Made by a program: the position numbers and the translations under genes
Assembly (NCBI GenBank): GCA_964429695.1
Contig: CAYSCS010000098.1
Span: 1-51,441 of the forward strand
Source: CAYSCS01 sp964429695
Lineage (GTDB): Bacteria > Acidobacteriota > Aminicenantia > Aminicenantales > Aminicenantaceae
DNA length: 51,441 nt
Direction of reading: 5' to 3'
Shown here: in pieces, positions 8,507 through 15,634 of the stretch
Layout: the number at the start of each line of letters is the position of its first letter
How positions within the stretch are numbered: the first letter of the stretch is position 1
The notes under the pieces: model-generated
What the model was told of the DNA's origin: nothing
The model's input: only the letters and a program-made list of their open reading frames with translations
Database searches by the model: none

Positions 8507-9748
8507 TTATTCATATCTCAGGGCTATTATTGGGTCCAGGCGAGATGCCTTCTGGGCGGGGAATATTCCGAAGAAAAGGCCGACAGAGACAGAGACAAGA
8601 AAGCCCAATACCACAGACCACATTGTTACCGAGGCAGGGAGAGGTGTGGTGAGTTTCACGATGAACGAAATTCCATATCCAGCAAGAATTCCTACAGCTC
8701 CACCAGTTGTGGTGAGGAAGATTGCCTCTGCGAGGAACTGTTTCAGGATATCCGAAGGTCTAGCACCAATTGCCTTGCGTATTCCTATTTCTTGAGTTCT
8801 TTCCTTGACTGAAACGAGCATGATGTTCATTACCCCTATCCCGCCTACAAGGAGCCCGATGGAAGAGATGACTACCATCACGAGGTAGGCAGCGCTCGTT
8901 ATTTGATTATAGAGGCTGATGATGCTCTCCTGAGTGTAAATTTCAAAATCATTCGCTTCCCCAAAACCTATATTTCTTCTCTTCCTCAGGACATTGATGA
9001 TTTGTTCGATAGCCTCATCGATCATCTCATGCTTCGAGGGAATGGCGATGAACTCCAGATTGGAGAGGTCATAGGGGTAATATTTCATCAGGGTGGTGAT
9101 GGGGATGTTCACAAAGTTATCTTGACTTTGGCCGAAGATGACTCCCCTTTTCTGGAGAACACCCACGACCGTGAATTTTTCAGGACCAATTCTTATTTCT
9201 TTCCCCAGTGGTTCTGTATGAGGGAAGAGCGTCTCAGCGGCTTCATATCCAAGGGTGCAAACTCTGCGTGTGTGTCTGACATCGGTCGAAGTTATGAACC
9301 TTCCTTTCTGTGGGAGGTAAACGGAGAGAACCTGGGGATATTTTTCGTTTACACCTATCACCAAAGCATCCAAGTTCTGGATATTTCCAGATTTGATTTT
9401 AGTCTCTGAGTAGGGGTCGACAACGAGGGTAACAGCCACCGCCTTCACAAGAGAACATTCTCTTTCTATAGCTTCTAAATCCTCCAGCGAGAGGTTCTTC
9501 TTTTTTCTTTCCTCATCCGAAGTTATCCTTACCCCTGGCTTGTGTTTGCTGATGATTATTATGTCAGAACCAAGAGCCTCAAGCTCGCTGAGGAAAGCTT
9601 TGTTTAGACCCTGAATGACGGAGACCATGCCAATTACCGTTGTTACTCCAATCATGATTCCTAAAAGAGTGAGGAAGGAGCGCAGCTTATGACTTCTAAG
9701 GGAGTCAAAGGCCATATTAATAATTTCCTTGAAGAGAGATGTTTTCAT
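8507..9748 (-). CDS. MacB/FtsX-type ABC transporter permease (second of pair)
   Basis: This 413-residue membrane protein has the MacB permease plan. One N-terminal transmembrane helix includes LTLLGIMIGV, and a periplasmic MacB_PCD domain spans about residues 45-270. Three C-terminal helices start near residue 280, with the conserved GIGVMNIMLVSV and RTQEIGIRKAIGA segments and the final LDPIIALRYE. Such proteins drive tripartite efflux or lipoprotein and peptide export by mechanotransmission when paired with an ATPase. Its start overlaps the stop of the upstream paralogue by four bases. No ATP-binding subunit or MacA-like adaptor is nearby, so the motor must be encoded elsewhere. Substrate unknown. 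Confidence 0.88.
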   Translation of the reverse strand: MKTSLFKEIINMAFDSLRSHKLRSFLTLLGIMIGVTTVIGMVSVIQGLNKAFLSELEALGSDIIIISKHKPGVRITSDEERKKKNLSLEDLEAIERECSLVKAVAVTLVVDPYSETKIKSGNIQNLDALVIGVNEKYPQVLSVYLPQKGRFITSTDVRHTRRVCTLGYEAAETLFPHTEPLGKEIRIGPEKFTVVGVLQKRGVIFGQSQDNFVNIPITTLMKYYPYDLSNLEFIAIPSKHEMIDEAIEQIINVLRKRRNIGFGEANDFEIYTQESIISLYNQITSAAYLVMVVISSIGLLVGGIGVMNIMLVSVKERTQEIGIRKAIGARPSDILKQFLAEAIFLTTTGGAVGILAGYGISFIVKLTTPLPASVTMWSVVLGFLVSVSVGLFFGIFPAQKASRLDPIIALRYE

Positions 9749-10980
9749 TGTTCTTTTCTCAAGGATTCGATTGGATTAAGCTTTGATGCCTTGCTTGCGG
9801 GGTAGAGCCCGAAGAAGATTCCCACAGAGCTTGAGACTAAGATTGCCACTCCAACAGAGAGAGGGTCTATGGCTGAGGGGATGGATGTCGTTGCGGTGAC
9901 AATCTTGGCTATTGAGAACCCGATTAAGATTCCAATGATTCCTCCTGTAGTTGAGATAGCTACGGATTCAACTAGGAACTGGAAAAGAATGTCTTTACGT
10001 CGTGCTCCAACGGCCATGCGAATGCCTATCTCTTTTGTTCTTTCCGTGACGCTAACGAGCATGATGTTCATCACTACAATTCCTCCCACAATGAGGGCAA
10101 TGGAAGATATGGCAATCATCGCCATATAAATGCTTGAGGTTGCAGATTTATAGATTTCGATGAAGGTCTCAGAGGTCTGGAATGAAAAATCATCAAGCTC
10201 ATTGAACGGGAGCCGACGTTTTGAGCGAAGGAGTGTCCTTACCTCTTCCTTTGCTTTCAGCATTTTCTCCTGCGAAGAGGTGTGAATATTGATTGAGATG
10301 CTCCTCGAGGGGCCGAATATTTTCTGGAAAGTTGTGATGGGAATGCGAATGTAATTATCTTGGCTCATTCCTAAAATCTTTCCCTTCTTCTTTGCCACTC
10401 CAATAACCAGAAACTTATGCAAACCTATTCTTATCCATTGCCCGAGAGGGTCAAGAACCGGAAAAAGCTCATCCTTAACCTCTGCGCCCAGGATGCAAAC
10501 GAACCGAGAACGCTCCTCTTCCTCTTTGAGGAGGTGTCTTCCTCGATCAAGTTCTTCAATCTGACCTATCATGTGGTCAAGGTGAGTAACTCCTCTTATT
10601 ATCACATTCTTTATTTCTCGATTTGCAAACTTTACTGTCTTTGTTGTGCTCACAGAAGCACCCACTATTTCACAGCTTTGGCATTCACTTTTTAAGATTC
10701 TCATTTCCTCGAGGGTAATGTTTTTTCGCTTCAATTGCTCCTTAAATTCTTTGAGGGATTTTGCGCCCAGGGAGAATTTGGTGACAGAAAAATCGTTGGC
10801 GCCATAAAAAGACATCTTCGTGTAGACATAATGGTTTAATCCTTGAATGACTGAGACTACGGCTATGATTGTCAGGACTCCGATAATAATGCCAAGCAGG
10901 GTGAGGAAAGTTCTCAGCTTGTCAGTCCACAGGGAACTCAGGGCAAGAGATATTGATTCACCCAGATTAATCCGCGCCAT
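9745..10980 (-). CDS. MacB/FtsX-type ABC transporter permease (first of pair)
   Basis: This 411-residue paralogue of the following gene has the same four-helix plan. It has an N-terminal helix with LTLLGIIIGV, a periplasmic domain of about 220 residues, GGIVVMNIMLVSV and RTKEIGIRMAVGA in the cytoplasmic loop, and a C-terminal LNPIESLRKE. Two such half-transporter genes in tandem suggest a heterodimeric permease. Neither gene encodes the fused ABC domain of true MacB. The minus strand has TATAAT at 10996-11001 only 15 bases before the ATG and no ribosome binding site, so the message may have almost no leader. It is divergent from the alcohol dehydrogenase gene. Confidence 0.88.
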   Translation of the reverse strand: MARINLGESISLALSSLWTDKLRTFLTLLGIIIGVLTIIAVVSVIQGLNHYVYTKMSFYGANDFSVTKFSLGAKSLKEFKEQLKRKNITLEEMRILKSECQSCEIVGASVSTTKTVKFANREIKNVIIRGVTHLDHMIGQIEELDRGRHLLKEEEERSRFVCILGAEVKDELFPVLDPLGQWIRIGLHKFLVIGVAKKKGKILGMSQDNYIRIPITTFQKIFGPSRSISINIHTSSQEKMLKAKEEVRTLLRSKRRLPFNELDDFSFQTSETFIEIYKSATSSIYMAMIAISSIALIVGGIVVMNIMLVSVTERTKEIGIRMAVGARRKDILFQFLVESVAISTTGGIIGILIGFSIAKIVTATTSIPSAIDPLSVGVAILVSSSVGIFFGLYPASKASKLNPIESLRKEQ

Positions 10981-11183
10981 ATTTTGACCGTATTCATTAT
11001 AAATGATACGTCGCAGAAATGTGAAGGTTTCTATTTTTTCTGAAGAAAAGATGGGTTAAATTCAAAACTCTTCCCCTTTTTAGCGTCTTGAATGAGGCAA
11101 GATAGTATCATCCTCGGGAGGAGAAAGCGAAGGTTACAGCTTGTGATAAAGGAAGTAAGAAAATCTGTTTTAAATGAGGAAAC

Positions 11184-11212
11184 TTGACAATCGAAGATAT
11201 CAGGTAGACAAT
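11184..11212 (+). promoter_or_regulatory. Candidate promoter directly before the alcohol dehydrogenase gene
   Basis: A perfect TTGACA (11184-11189) is followed after 17 bases by GACAAT (11207-11212). The -10 box ends 9 bases before the preferred ATG at 11222, so a transcript from here would be nearly leaderless. The -10 matches four of six positions. Confidence 0.4.
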
Positions 11213-11221
11213 GGTGAAAAA

Positions 11222-12172
11222 ATGAAAGCTGTTCTCCTGGAAAGAGGGGAGTTGAAAATAAAAGAAGTCCTCCCCCCTGTGCCTTCAGGGGAAGAGGCGC
11301 TCATCAGAGTCATAAAGGCGGGGATTTGCAATACTGACCTTGAGATCATAAGAGGCTACATGGAATTTGAAGGGATTCTCGGTCATGAATTTGTGGGAGA
11401 GGTCGTTGAATCTTCCCGAAAAGACCTGCGTGGAAAGAGGGTGGTTGGGGAAATAAATATTTTCTGTAATCAATGTGAATTCTGCTTAAAGGGTCTCCCC
11501 AGACACTGCTCTTCGAGAAAGGTGCTGGGGATTTACAGAAAAGATGGAGTGTTTGCCGAGTTTGTGACTCTTCCTTTGATAAATCTCCATCTCCTCCCTC
11601 AAGAAGTTTCAGACCATCAGGCTGTCTTTGTCGAACCTCTTGCTTCTGCACTAGAGATTCTGGAACAGATTGAGGTGAGAAAGAAAGAATCTATCCTCGT
11701 CATTGGTGACGGGAAGCTGGGACTCTTGATTGCTCAGGTCATGAAGCTTGAATCTGATGAGGTCTATTGTCTCGGTAAGCATGAAAGAAAACTTGAGCTT
11801 ATCAGGAAGAGAAATGTCAAGGTTTTTCTCAAAGAAGAGGACATTGCTCAGAAGTTTGATCTCGTTGTGGAGGCAACAGGAAAGAAAGAGGGATTAAGAG
11901 TGGCTCTTTCTTATGTGAAGCCAAGGGGAAAGATAGTCCTCAAAAGCACCTTCAAAGGAAATCTCTGTCTGGATGTCTCCAAGATTGTCGTGGATGAGAT
12001 AGAGCTCATCGGTTCACGGTGTGGACCTTTTCCCCGAGCCATAGAAGTTCTTAAGTCAGGCAGGGTAGATGTAGAAGGCATGGTGGATGGCGAATTTCCT
12101 CTAGATGAAGCTCTCCAGGCTTTTCGCTTGGCACAAAAGCCTGGGGTGATGAAGATTCTCCTTAGCATTTAA
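11222..12172 (+). CDS. Zinc-dependent medium-chain alcohol dehydrogenase
   Basis: This 316-residue protein belongs to the medium-chain dehydrogenase family, which oxidises alcohols or polyols with NAD(P)+. The catalytic zinc site is visible as Cys36 in GICNTD and His55-Glu56 in GHEF. The structural zinc loop has four cysteines (82, 85, 88 and 96, in CNQCEFC and the following HC). The Rossmann motif reads VIGDGKLGLL. Family members usually have 330-350 residues, so it is slightly short. Reading could begin 16 codons earlier, at 11174, but the family starts at MKAV, which is ATG 11222. It stands alone between a divergent permease pair and a pyruvate-kinase-domain gene, so its substrate cannot be inferred. 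The window's own threonine dehydrogenase is a different, short-chain enzyme. Confidence 0.88.
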   Translation: MKAVLLERGELKIKEVLPPVPSGEEALIRVIKAGICNTDLEIIRGYMEFEGILGHEFVGEVVESSRKDLRGKRVVGEINIFCNQCEFCLKGLPRHCSSRKVLGIYRKDGVFAEFVTLPLINLHLLPQEVSDHQAVFVEPLASALEILEQIEVRKKESILVIGDGKLGLLIAQVMKLESDEVYCLGKHERKLELIRKRNVKVFLKEEDIAQKFDLVVEATGKKEGLRVALSYVKPRGKIVLKSTFKGNLCLDVSKIVVDEIELIGSRCGPFPRAIEVLKSGRVDVEGMVDGEFPLDEALQAFRLAQKPGVMKILLSI

Positions 12173-12185
12173 GTTTCAGAGGCTA

Positions 12186-12217
12186 ATCCTTTTAATAAAG
12201 GATACATGATGAATTTT
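12186..12217 (+). terminator. Possible weak intrinsic terminator after the alcohol dehydrogenase
   Basis: ATCCTTT and AAAGGAT form a perfect 7-bp stem around a TAAT loop (12186-12203), 13 bases after the stop codon. A short T run follows at 12213-12217. The stem is AT-rich and the T run is displaced by 9 bases, so it would be weak. Confidence 0.35.
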
Positions 12218-12296
12218 TCCTTTTTCCATCTTGATTTAAGATAAAATAGAAGTCGAGAGTTTGTCTCTTACATTTATTATTTAAAAGGAGAAAGCG

Positions 12297-12896
12297 ATGA
12301 CCACGGAAAAGAAAGATTTTCGAAATGAAATTTCTGTTCCCTGTGTTTACTTCGCGCATCCTGGAGAGAGAAACACCTCTCGCACTCTTGAGATTGCGGC
12401 CCGCAGAGCAGAGGAGCTTTCTATAGAGAACATCGTCATTTCTTCCTCTTCAGGTAAGACAGGAGTTGCTGCACTACCTTTATTCAAGTCAAGGAATCTC
12501 GTGATTGTTACTCATTCTACTGGATTCCTAAGGCCAGATTATCAGGAACTTTCTGAGGAATTAAGAGAGAAGATTGAAAAGACAGGGGCAAGAATTCTTA
12601 CCTGTCAACATGCTTTTGGAGGGGTGGGGAGAGCGGTGAGAAAAAAACTGGGGACTTATGAACTTGAGGAAATAATGGCCTATACTTTGAGAATATTTGG
12701 AGACGGGACAAAGGTTGCCGTGGAGATTGCTCTCATGGCTTCTGACGCAGGATTAATCCCCACCAGCAAACCCTGTATCTCAATTGGCGGGACATCCTCG
12801 GGAGTCGATACTGCCATAGTCCTCCGTCCTGCGAACTCTCAGAATTTTTTTGACCTTAAGATAATGGAGATCTTAGCCAAGCCACGCTTGGGATAG
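12297..12896 (+). CDS. Standalone pyruvate kinase alpha/beta (C-terminal) domain protein
   Basis: This 199-residue protein matches only the C-terminal alpha/beta domain of pyruvate kinase. It has a nucleotide-binding-like fold beginning around YFAHPGERNT, with SSSSGKTGVAAL where pyruvate kinases have their phosphate- or effector-binding loop, and IGGTSSGVDTA near the end. The catalytic barrel and B domain are absent, so it cannot itself be a pyruvate kinase. Free-standing versions occur in archaea and some bacteria, and their role is not established. It has a good ribosome binding site (AAAAGGAGAAAGCG before ATG 12297) and looks intact. It may be a regulatory or ligand-binding protein. Neighbours do not clarify its function. 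Confidence 0.8.
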   Translation: MTTEKKDFRNEISVPCVYFAHPGERNTSRTLEIAARRAEELSIENIVISSSSGKTGVAALPLFKSRNLVIVTHSTGFLRPDYQELSEELREKIEKTGARILTCQHAFGGVGRAVRKKLGTYELEEIMAYTLRIFGDGTKVAVEIALMASDAGLIPTSKPCISIGGTSSGVDTAIVLRPANSQNFFDLKIMEILAKPRLG

Positions 12897-13022
12897 AGAG
12901 AAGAGAGGTGAATGATTTAGGTTTAATGAGTTCAAATGAGGGAGGAAAAAGTGAATAAAATTAGGGAGAAAAAAATTTTAAAATCAAATTCTGTCTTAAA
13001 GATTTATGAAGGGAGAAGAAGG

Positions 13023-13589
13023 ATGGAAAGAAAGGGGATAATTTTATCGATGGTTTTGAGTCTCTTCCTGTTGAATGGGGAAAGAGGATTTGCCCAGGGT
13101 GGTTTTTTCCTCGGTCTTCAAGCCGGGTACCATACTCAGAAGCCAAGCCTGAAAAAGGTGGAGTTTGACACCAACACAGGGTTCCTTTATGGAGTGAAAG
13201 CAGGCTTAAAATTGATGATGTTTGCAGTTGAGGGAAACTATTTCCGGGTGATGCATAACCTCGAACCAGTAGACTCCCTGGATTTAGAATGGGGAAAGGG
13301 AGAATTTTTTCTGAGCTATCTCGGGTTCAACATAAAATATTTCTTCCCTCTTCTTTTCTTCCATCCTTACCTCAGCGGTGGATATGGATACTATAGCGCT
13401 GAATTGAAGAATGTGGATAAGGATAGAAAGGGAGGGTATAATATAGGCTTAGGTCTGGAATTACATCTTACGCCAAAGCTAGCCCTGGCAGCCGAGGGAA
13501 GGTATCATCGCCTTAAGCTGAATATCGATGATAAAGAGCTAAAGTTTGGCGATTTTTCTCTAAGCACCGGCCTAAATTTCTATTTTTAG
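13023..13589 (+). CDS. Small outer-membrane beta-barrel protein
   Basis: This 188-residue protein starts with a signal peptide (residues 1 to about 25, hydrophobic core ILSMVLSLFLL, cleavage after GFAQ or just before). Alternating amphipathic strands rich in Gly, Tyr and Phe follow, and the last residue is phenylalanine in GLNFYF, the usual BamA recognition end of outer-membrane barrels. Its size fits an eight-stranded OmpA/OmpX/OmpW-like barrel. An in-frame ATG at 12936 would place 29 charged residues before the signal peptide, so ATG 13023, with AAGG just ahead, is preferred. Function is unknown; it could be a pore or an adhesion or structural protein. Confidence 0.7.
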   Translation: MERKGIILSMVLSLFLLNGERGFAQGGFFLGLQAGYHTQKPSLKKVEFDTNTGFLYGVKAGLKLMMFAVEGNYFRVMHNLEPVDSLDLEWGKGEFFLSYLGFNIKYFFPLLFFHPYLSGGYGYYSAELKNVDKDRKGGYNIGLGLELHLTPKLALAAEGRYHRLKLNIDDKELKFGDFSLSTGLNFYF

Positions 13590-13763
13590 GCAGGAAAGAG
13601 AAGAAGTTTCTATATTTCAAAAAAGAATGATGTTGAGCTGGGAGAATGATTAGAGTCAGGAAATGAGGAAGAGGGGAGTCCTTTTTCTCAGTATTATTTT
13701 AATTTTATTTTGAGGCCCAAAGGTGATTCTGAGAGATTTTTGTGAGCTTGATTGAGCGCTTTA

Positions 13764-13781
13764 GTGAATACTTAAATTCAC
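13764..13781 (+). promoter_or_regulatory. Dyad overlapping a possible -10 box before the radical SAM gene
   Basis: GTGAAT and ATTCAC form an inverted repeat with a 6-base centre. The dyad overlaps TTAAAT (13772-13777), which lies 18 bases after TTGATT (13748-13753). This could be an operator on a weak promoter for the radical SAM gene that starts at 13794. With 6-bp arms, chance is a real possibility. Confidence 0.25.
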
Positions 13782-13793
13782 AAGGGGTAGCCC

Positions 13794-14900
13794 ATGGGAA
13801 AATGCCTGAATTGTGGACGCGAGGGGCTTCTTATCTCCACTTTTATAGGTCTTTGCAGAGATTGTATCCTCCATGATTTTAGGCAAGTTGAAGAGAGGAT
13901 TGAAAATATTCACAAAATTTCTCGAAGGTTTTTCGGCCTTCCTCCCTCTCCGCCGAAGGAAAAAGGTGGACTTCCCTGCAGGCTGTGTTCCAACGAATGC
14001 CGTATTCCAAAAGGAGAATATGGTTATTGTGGAATAAGGAAAAATATTGAAGGAAAAAGACTGAGCCCTAAATCAAATCAAGCCTTTTGTTCCTGGTATC
14101 ATGACCCCTTGCCCACGAATTGCGTGGCTGACTGGGTATGTGCGGGAGGGACGGGAGCGGGGTATCCGAGGTTTTCCTATGCAGATGGACCAGAATATGG
14201 TTACCAGAATTTAGCAGTCTTCTACTTCGGTTGTTCATTCAACTGCCTTTTTTGTCAGAACTTAAGTCACAAGAAAGGGAGTCACTTTTCAAAGGGACTC
14301 TCTCCATTTGAGTTAGTTAAAGCCGTGGATGAGAAGACTTCCTGTATATGTTATTTTGGCGGAGATCCTTCGCCTCAGCTTCCTCATTCGATAAAAACTT
14401 CGCGGCTTGCCCTCTCTCTCAAGAGGGCAAGGATATTGAGGGTTTGTTGGGAAACAAACGGGACAATGAATATTAATTTGCTGGAAGAAATTCTCGAGAT
14501 TGCACTGGAAAGCGGAGGCTGTGTGAAATTTGATCTCAAGGCATTCAATCAGAGCCTCAATTTCGCACTCACTGGTGGCGATAATGAGAGGACGAAAGAG
14601 AACTTCGAACTGGCCGCCAAGTGGACGAGAAAAAGGAGAGAGCCTCCCCTGGTTGTGGCCAGCACTCTTCTTGTTCCTGGATATGTAGAAAGGGATGAGG
14701 TTTCTTTGATTTCCAAGTTCATATCTTCTCTCGACCCTGAGATACCTTATTCTTTGCTGGGTTTTCATCCCCATTTTGCGATGCATGATTTACCCCGAAC
14801 TTCGAGAAATCATGCCCATGAATGTCGTGAGGTTGCTCTTCAAGCGGGATTAAAAAGAGTAAAAATTGGAAATGTTCATCTTCTGGGGAGGGAATATTGA
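13794..14900 (+). CDS. PflA/PflX-like radical SAM protein with N-terminal cysteine-rich domains
   Basis: This 368-residue radical SAM enzyme carries its cluster motif as CSFNCLFC (Cys147, Cys151, Cys154, C-x3-C-x2-C), followed by a partial TIM barrel (YFGGDPSPQ, CWETNGT). Before it lie two further cysteine groups. Cys4, Cys7, Cys21 and Cys24 look like a small zinc ribbon. Cys62, Cys65, Cys69 and Cys79 (CRLCSNEC to YCG) are the segment shared with PflX/AmmeMemo-type activating-enzyme homologues. It therefore resembles pyruvate-formate-lyase activating enzymes, but no glycyl-radical enzyme is in the window. AAGGGG lies a few bases before ATG 13794. The gene overlaps rluB (TTGA), so the two are co-translated, which may hint at an RNA- or protein-modification role. 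The target is unknown. Confidence 0.8.
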   Translation: MGKCLNCGREGLLISTFIGLCRDCILHDFRQVEERIENIHKISRRFFGLPPSPPKEKGGLPCRLCSNECRIPKGEYGYCGIRKNIEGKRLSPKSNQAFCSWYHDPLPTNCVADWVCAGGTGAGYPRFSYADGPEYGYQNLAVFYFGCSFNCLFCQNLSHKKGSHFSKGLSPFELVKAVDEKTSCICYFGGDPSPQLPHSIKTSRLALSLKRARILRVCWETNGTMNINLLEEILEIALESGGCVKFDLKAFNQSLNFALTGGDNERTKENFELAAKWTRKRREPPLVVASTLLVPGYVERDEVSLISKFISSLDPEIPYSLLGFHPHFAMHDLPRTSRNHAHECREVALQAGLKRVKIGNVHLLGREY

Positions 14901-15634
14901 AGACAGAGGTTAGACTGAATAAATATCTTTCTCAGGCAGGGATAGCCTCAAGACGTGAAGCAGACAGAATGATTGGGGAAGGAAGAGTAAAGGTAAATGG
15001 AGAAGTTGTTCTGAGCTTGGGGCATAAAATTGACTGGCAGAAAGATGAAGTAGAAGTTGACGGGAAAAGGGTTAAAAAGCCTCAGAGGCTCATATATCTC
15101 ATGCTCAACAAGCCTGCAGGTTATCTCGTCTCACTTAAAGATCCTTCGGGTCGACCTACTATTCTGGAATTGATTAAGCCCCTGAACATAAGGGTATTTC
15201 CCGTGGGAAGGCTCGATTTTGAGAGCGAGGGTCTTTTACTCCTTACCAATGATGGAGAGTTTGCCTTTAGAGCAACTCATCCCCGGTATAAAGTGAAGAA
15301 AGTTTATCTTGTCGAAATCAAAGGGAAGCCTGAGCCAAGTGAGCTTGAACGTTTGAGAAAGGGAATCTATCTTGAGGGGAGAAAAACAGCTGAGGCAAAA
15401 ATCTATATCCTTAGAGCCAGTAATAAGAGGTCTCTTCTGCGGGTAGAAATCCATGAGGGGAGAAAGAGAGAAGTGAGAAGGATGTTTGAAGTTCTGGGGC
15501 ATCCTGTTTTTAAGCTCCGTCGTCTCAAGTTCGCAGGACTTGACTTAGGCAATTTAAAGAAGGGTAAGTGGCGTTATCTAACTAAAGAGGAGATTTCCTT
15601 GATCAAGAAAGAAGTAGGCTTATCATCTTGTTAA
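14897..15634 (+). CDS. rluB: RluB/RsuA-family rRNA pseudouridine synthase
   Basis: This 245-residue protein has an N-terminal S4 RNA-binding domain (LNKYLSQAGIASRREAD, residues 7-23). The catalytic domain carries the RsuA-family aspartate in PVGRLDFESEG (Asp107), with LMLNKPAGY before it and GRKREVRRM near residue 195. It isomerises a uridine of rRNA, most likely in helix 89-93 of 23S rRNA as in RluB, although RsuA-type action on 16S cannot be excluded. The start is TTG 14897, overlapping the stop of the radical SAM gene (TTGA), with GGGGAGGGA at 14885-14893 just ahead. Its end overlaps the convergent Maf-RlmD gene by 12 bases. Confidence 0.9.
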   Translation: MKTEVRLNKYLSQAGIASRREADRMIGEGRVKVNGEVVLSLGHKIDWQKDEVEVDGKRVKKPQRLIYLMLNKPAGYLVSLKDPSGRPTILELIKPLNIRVFPVGRLDFESEGLLLLTNDGEFAFRATHPRYKVKKVYLVEIKGKPEPSELERLRKGIYLEGRKTAEAKIYILRASNKRSLLRVEIHEGRKREVRRMFEVLGHPVFKLRRLKFAGLDLGNLKKGKWRYLTKEEISLIKKEVGLSSC

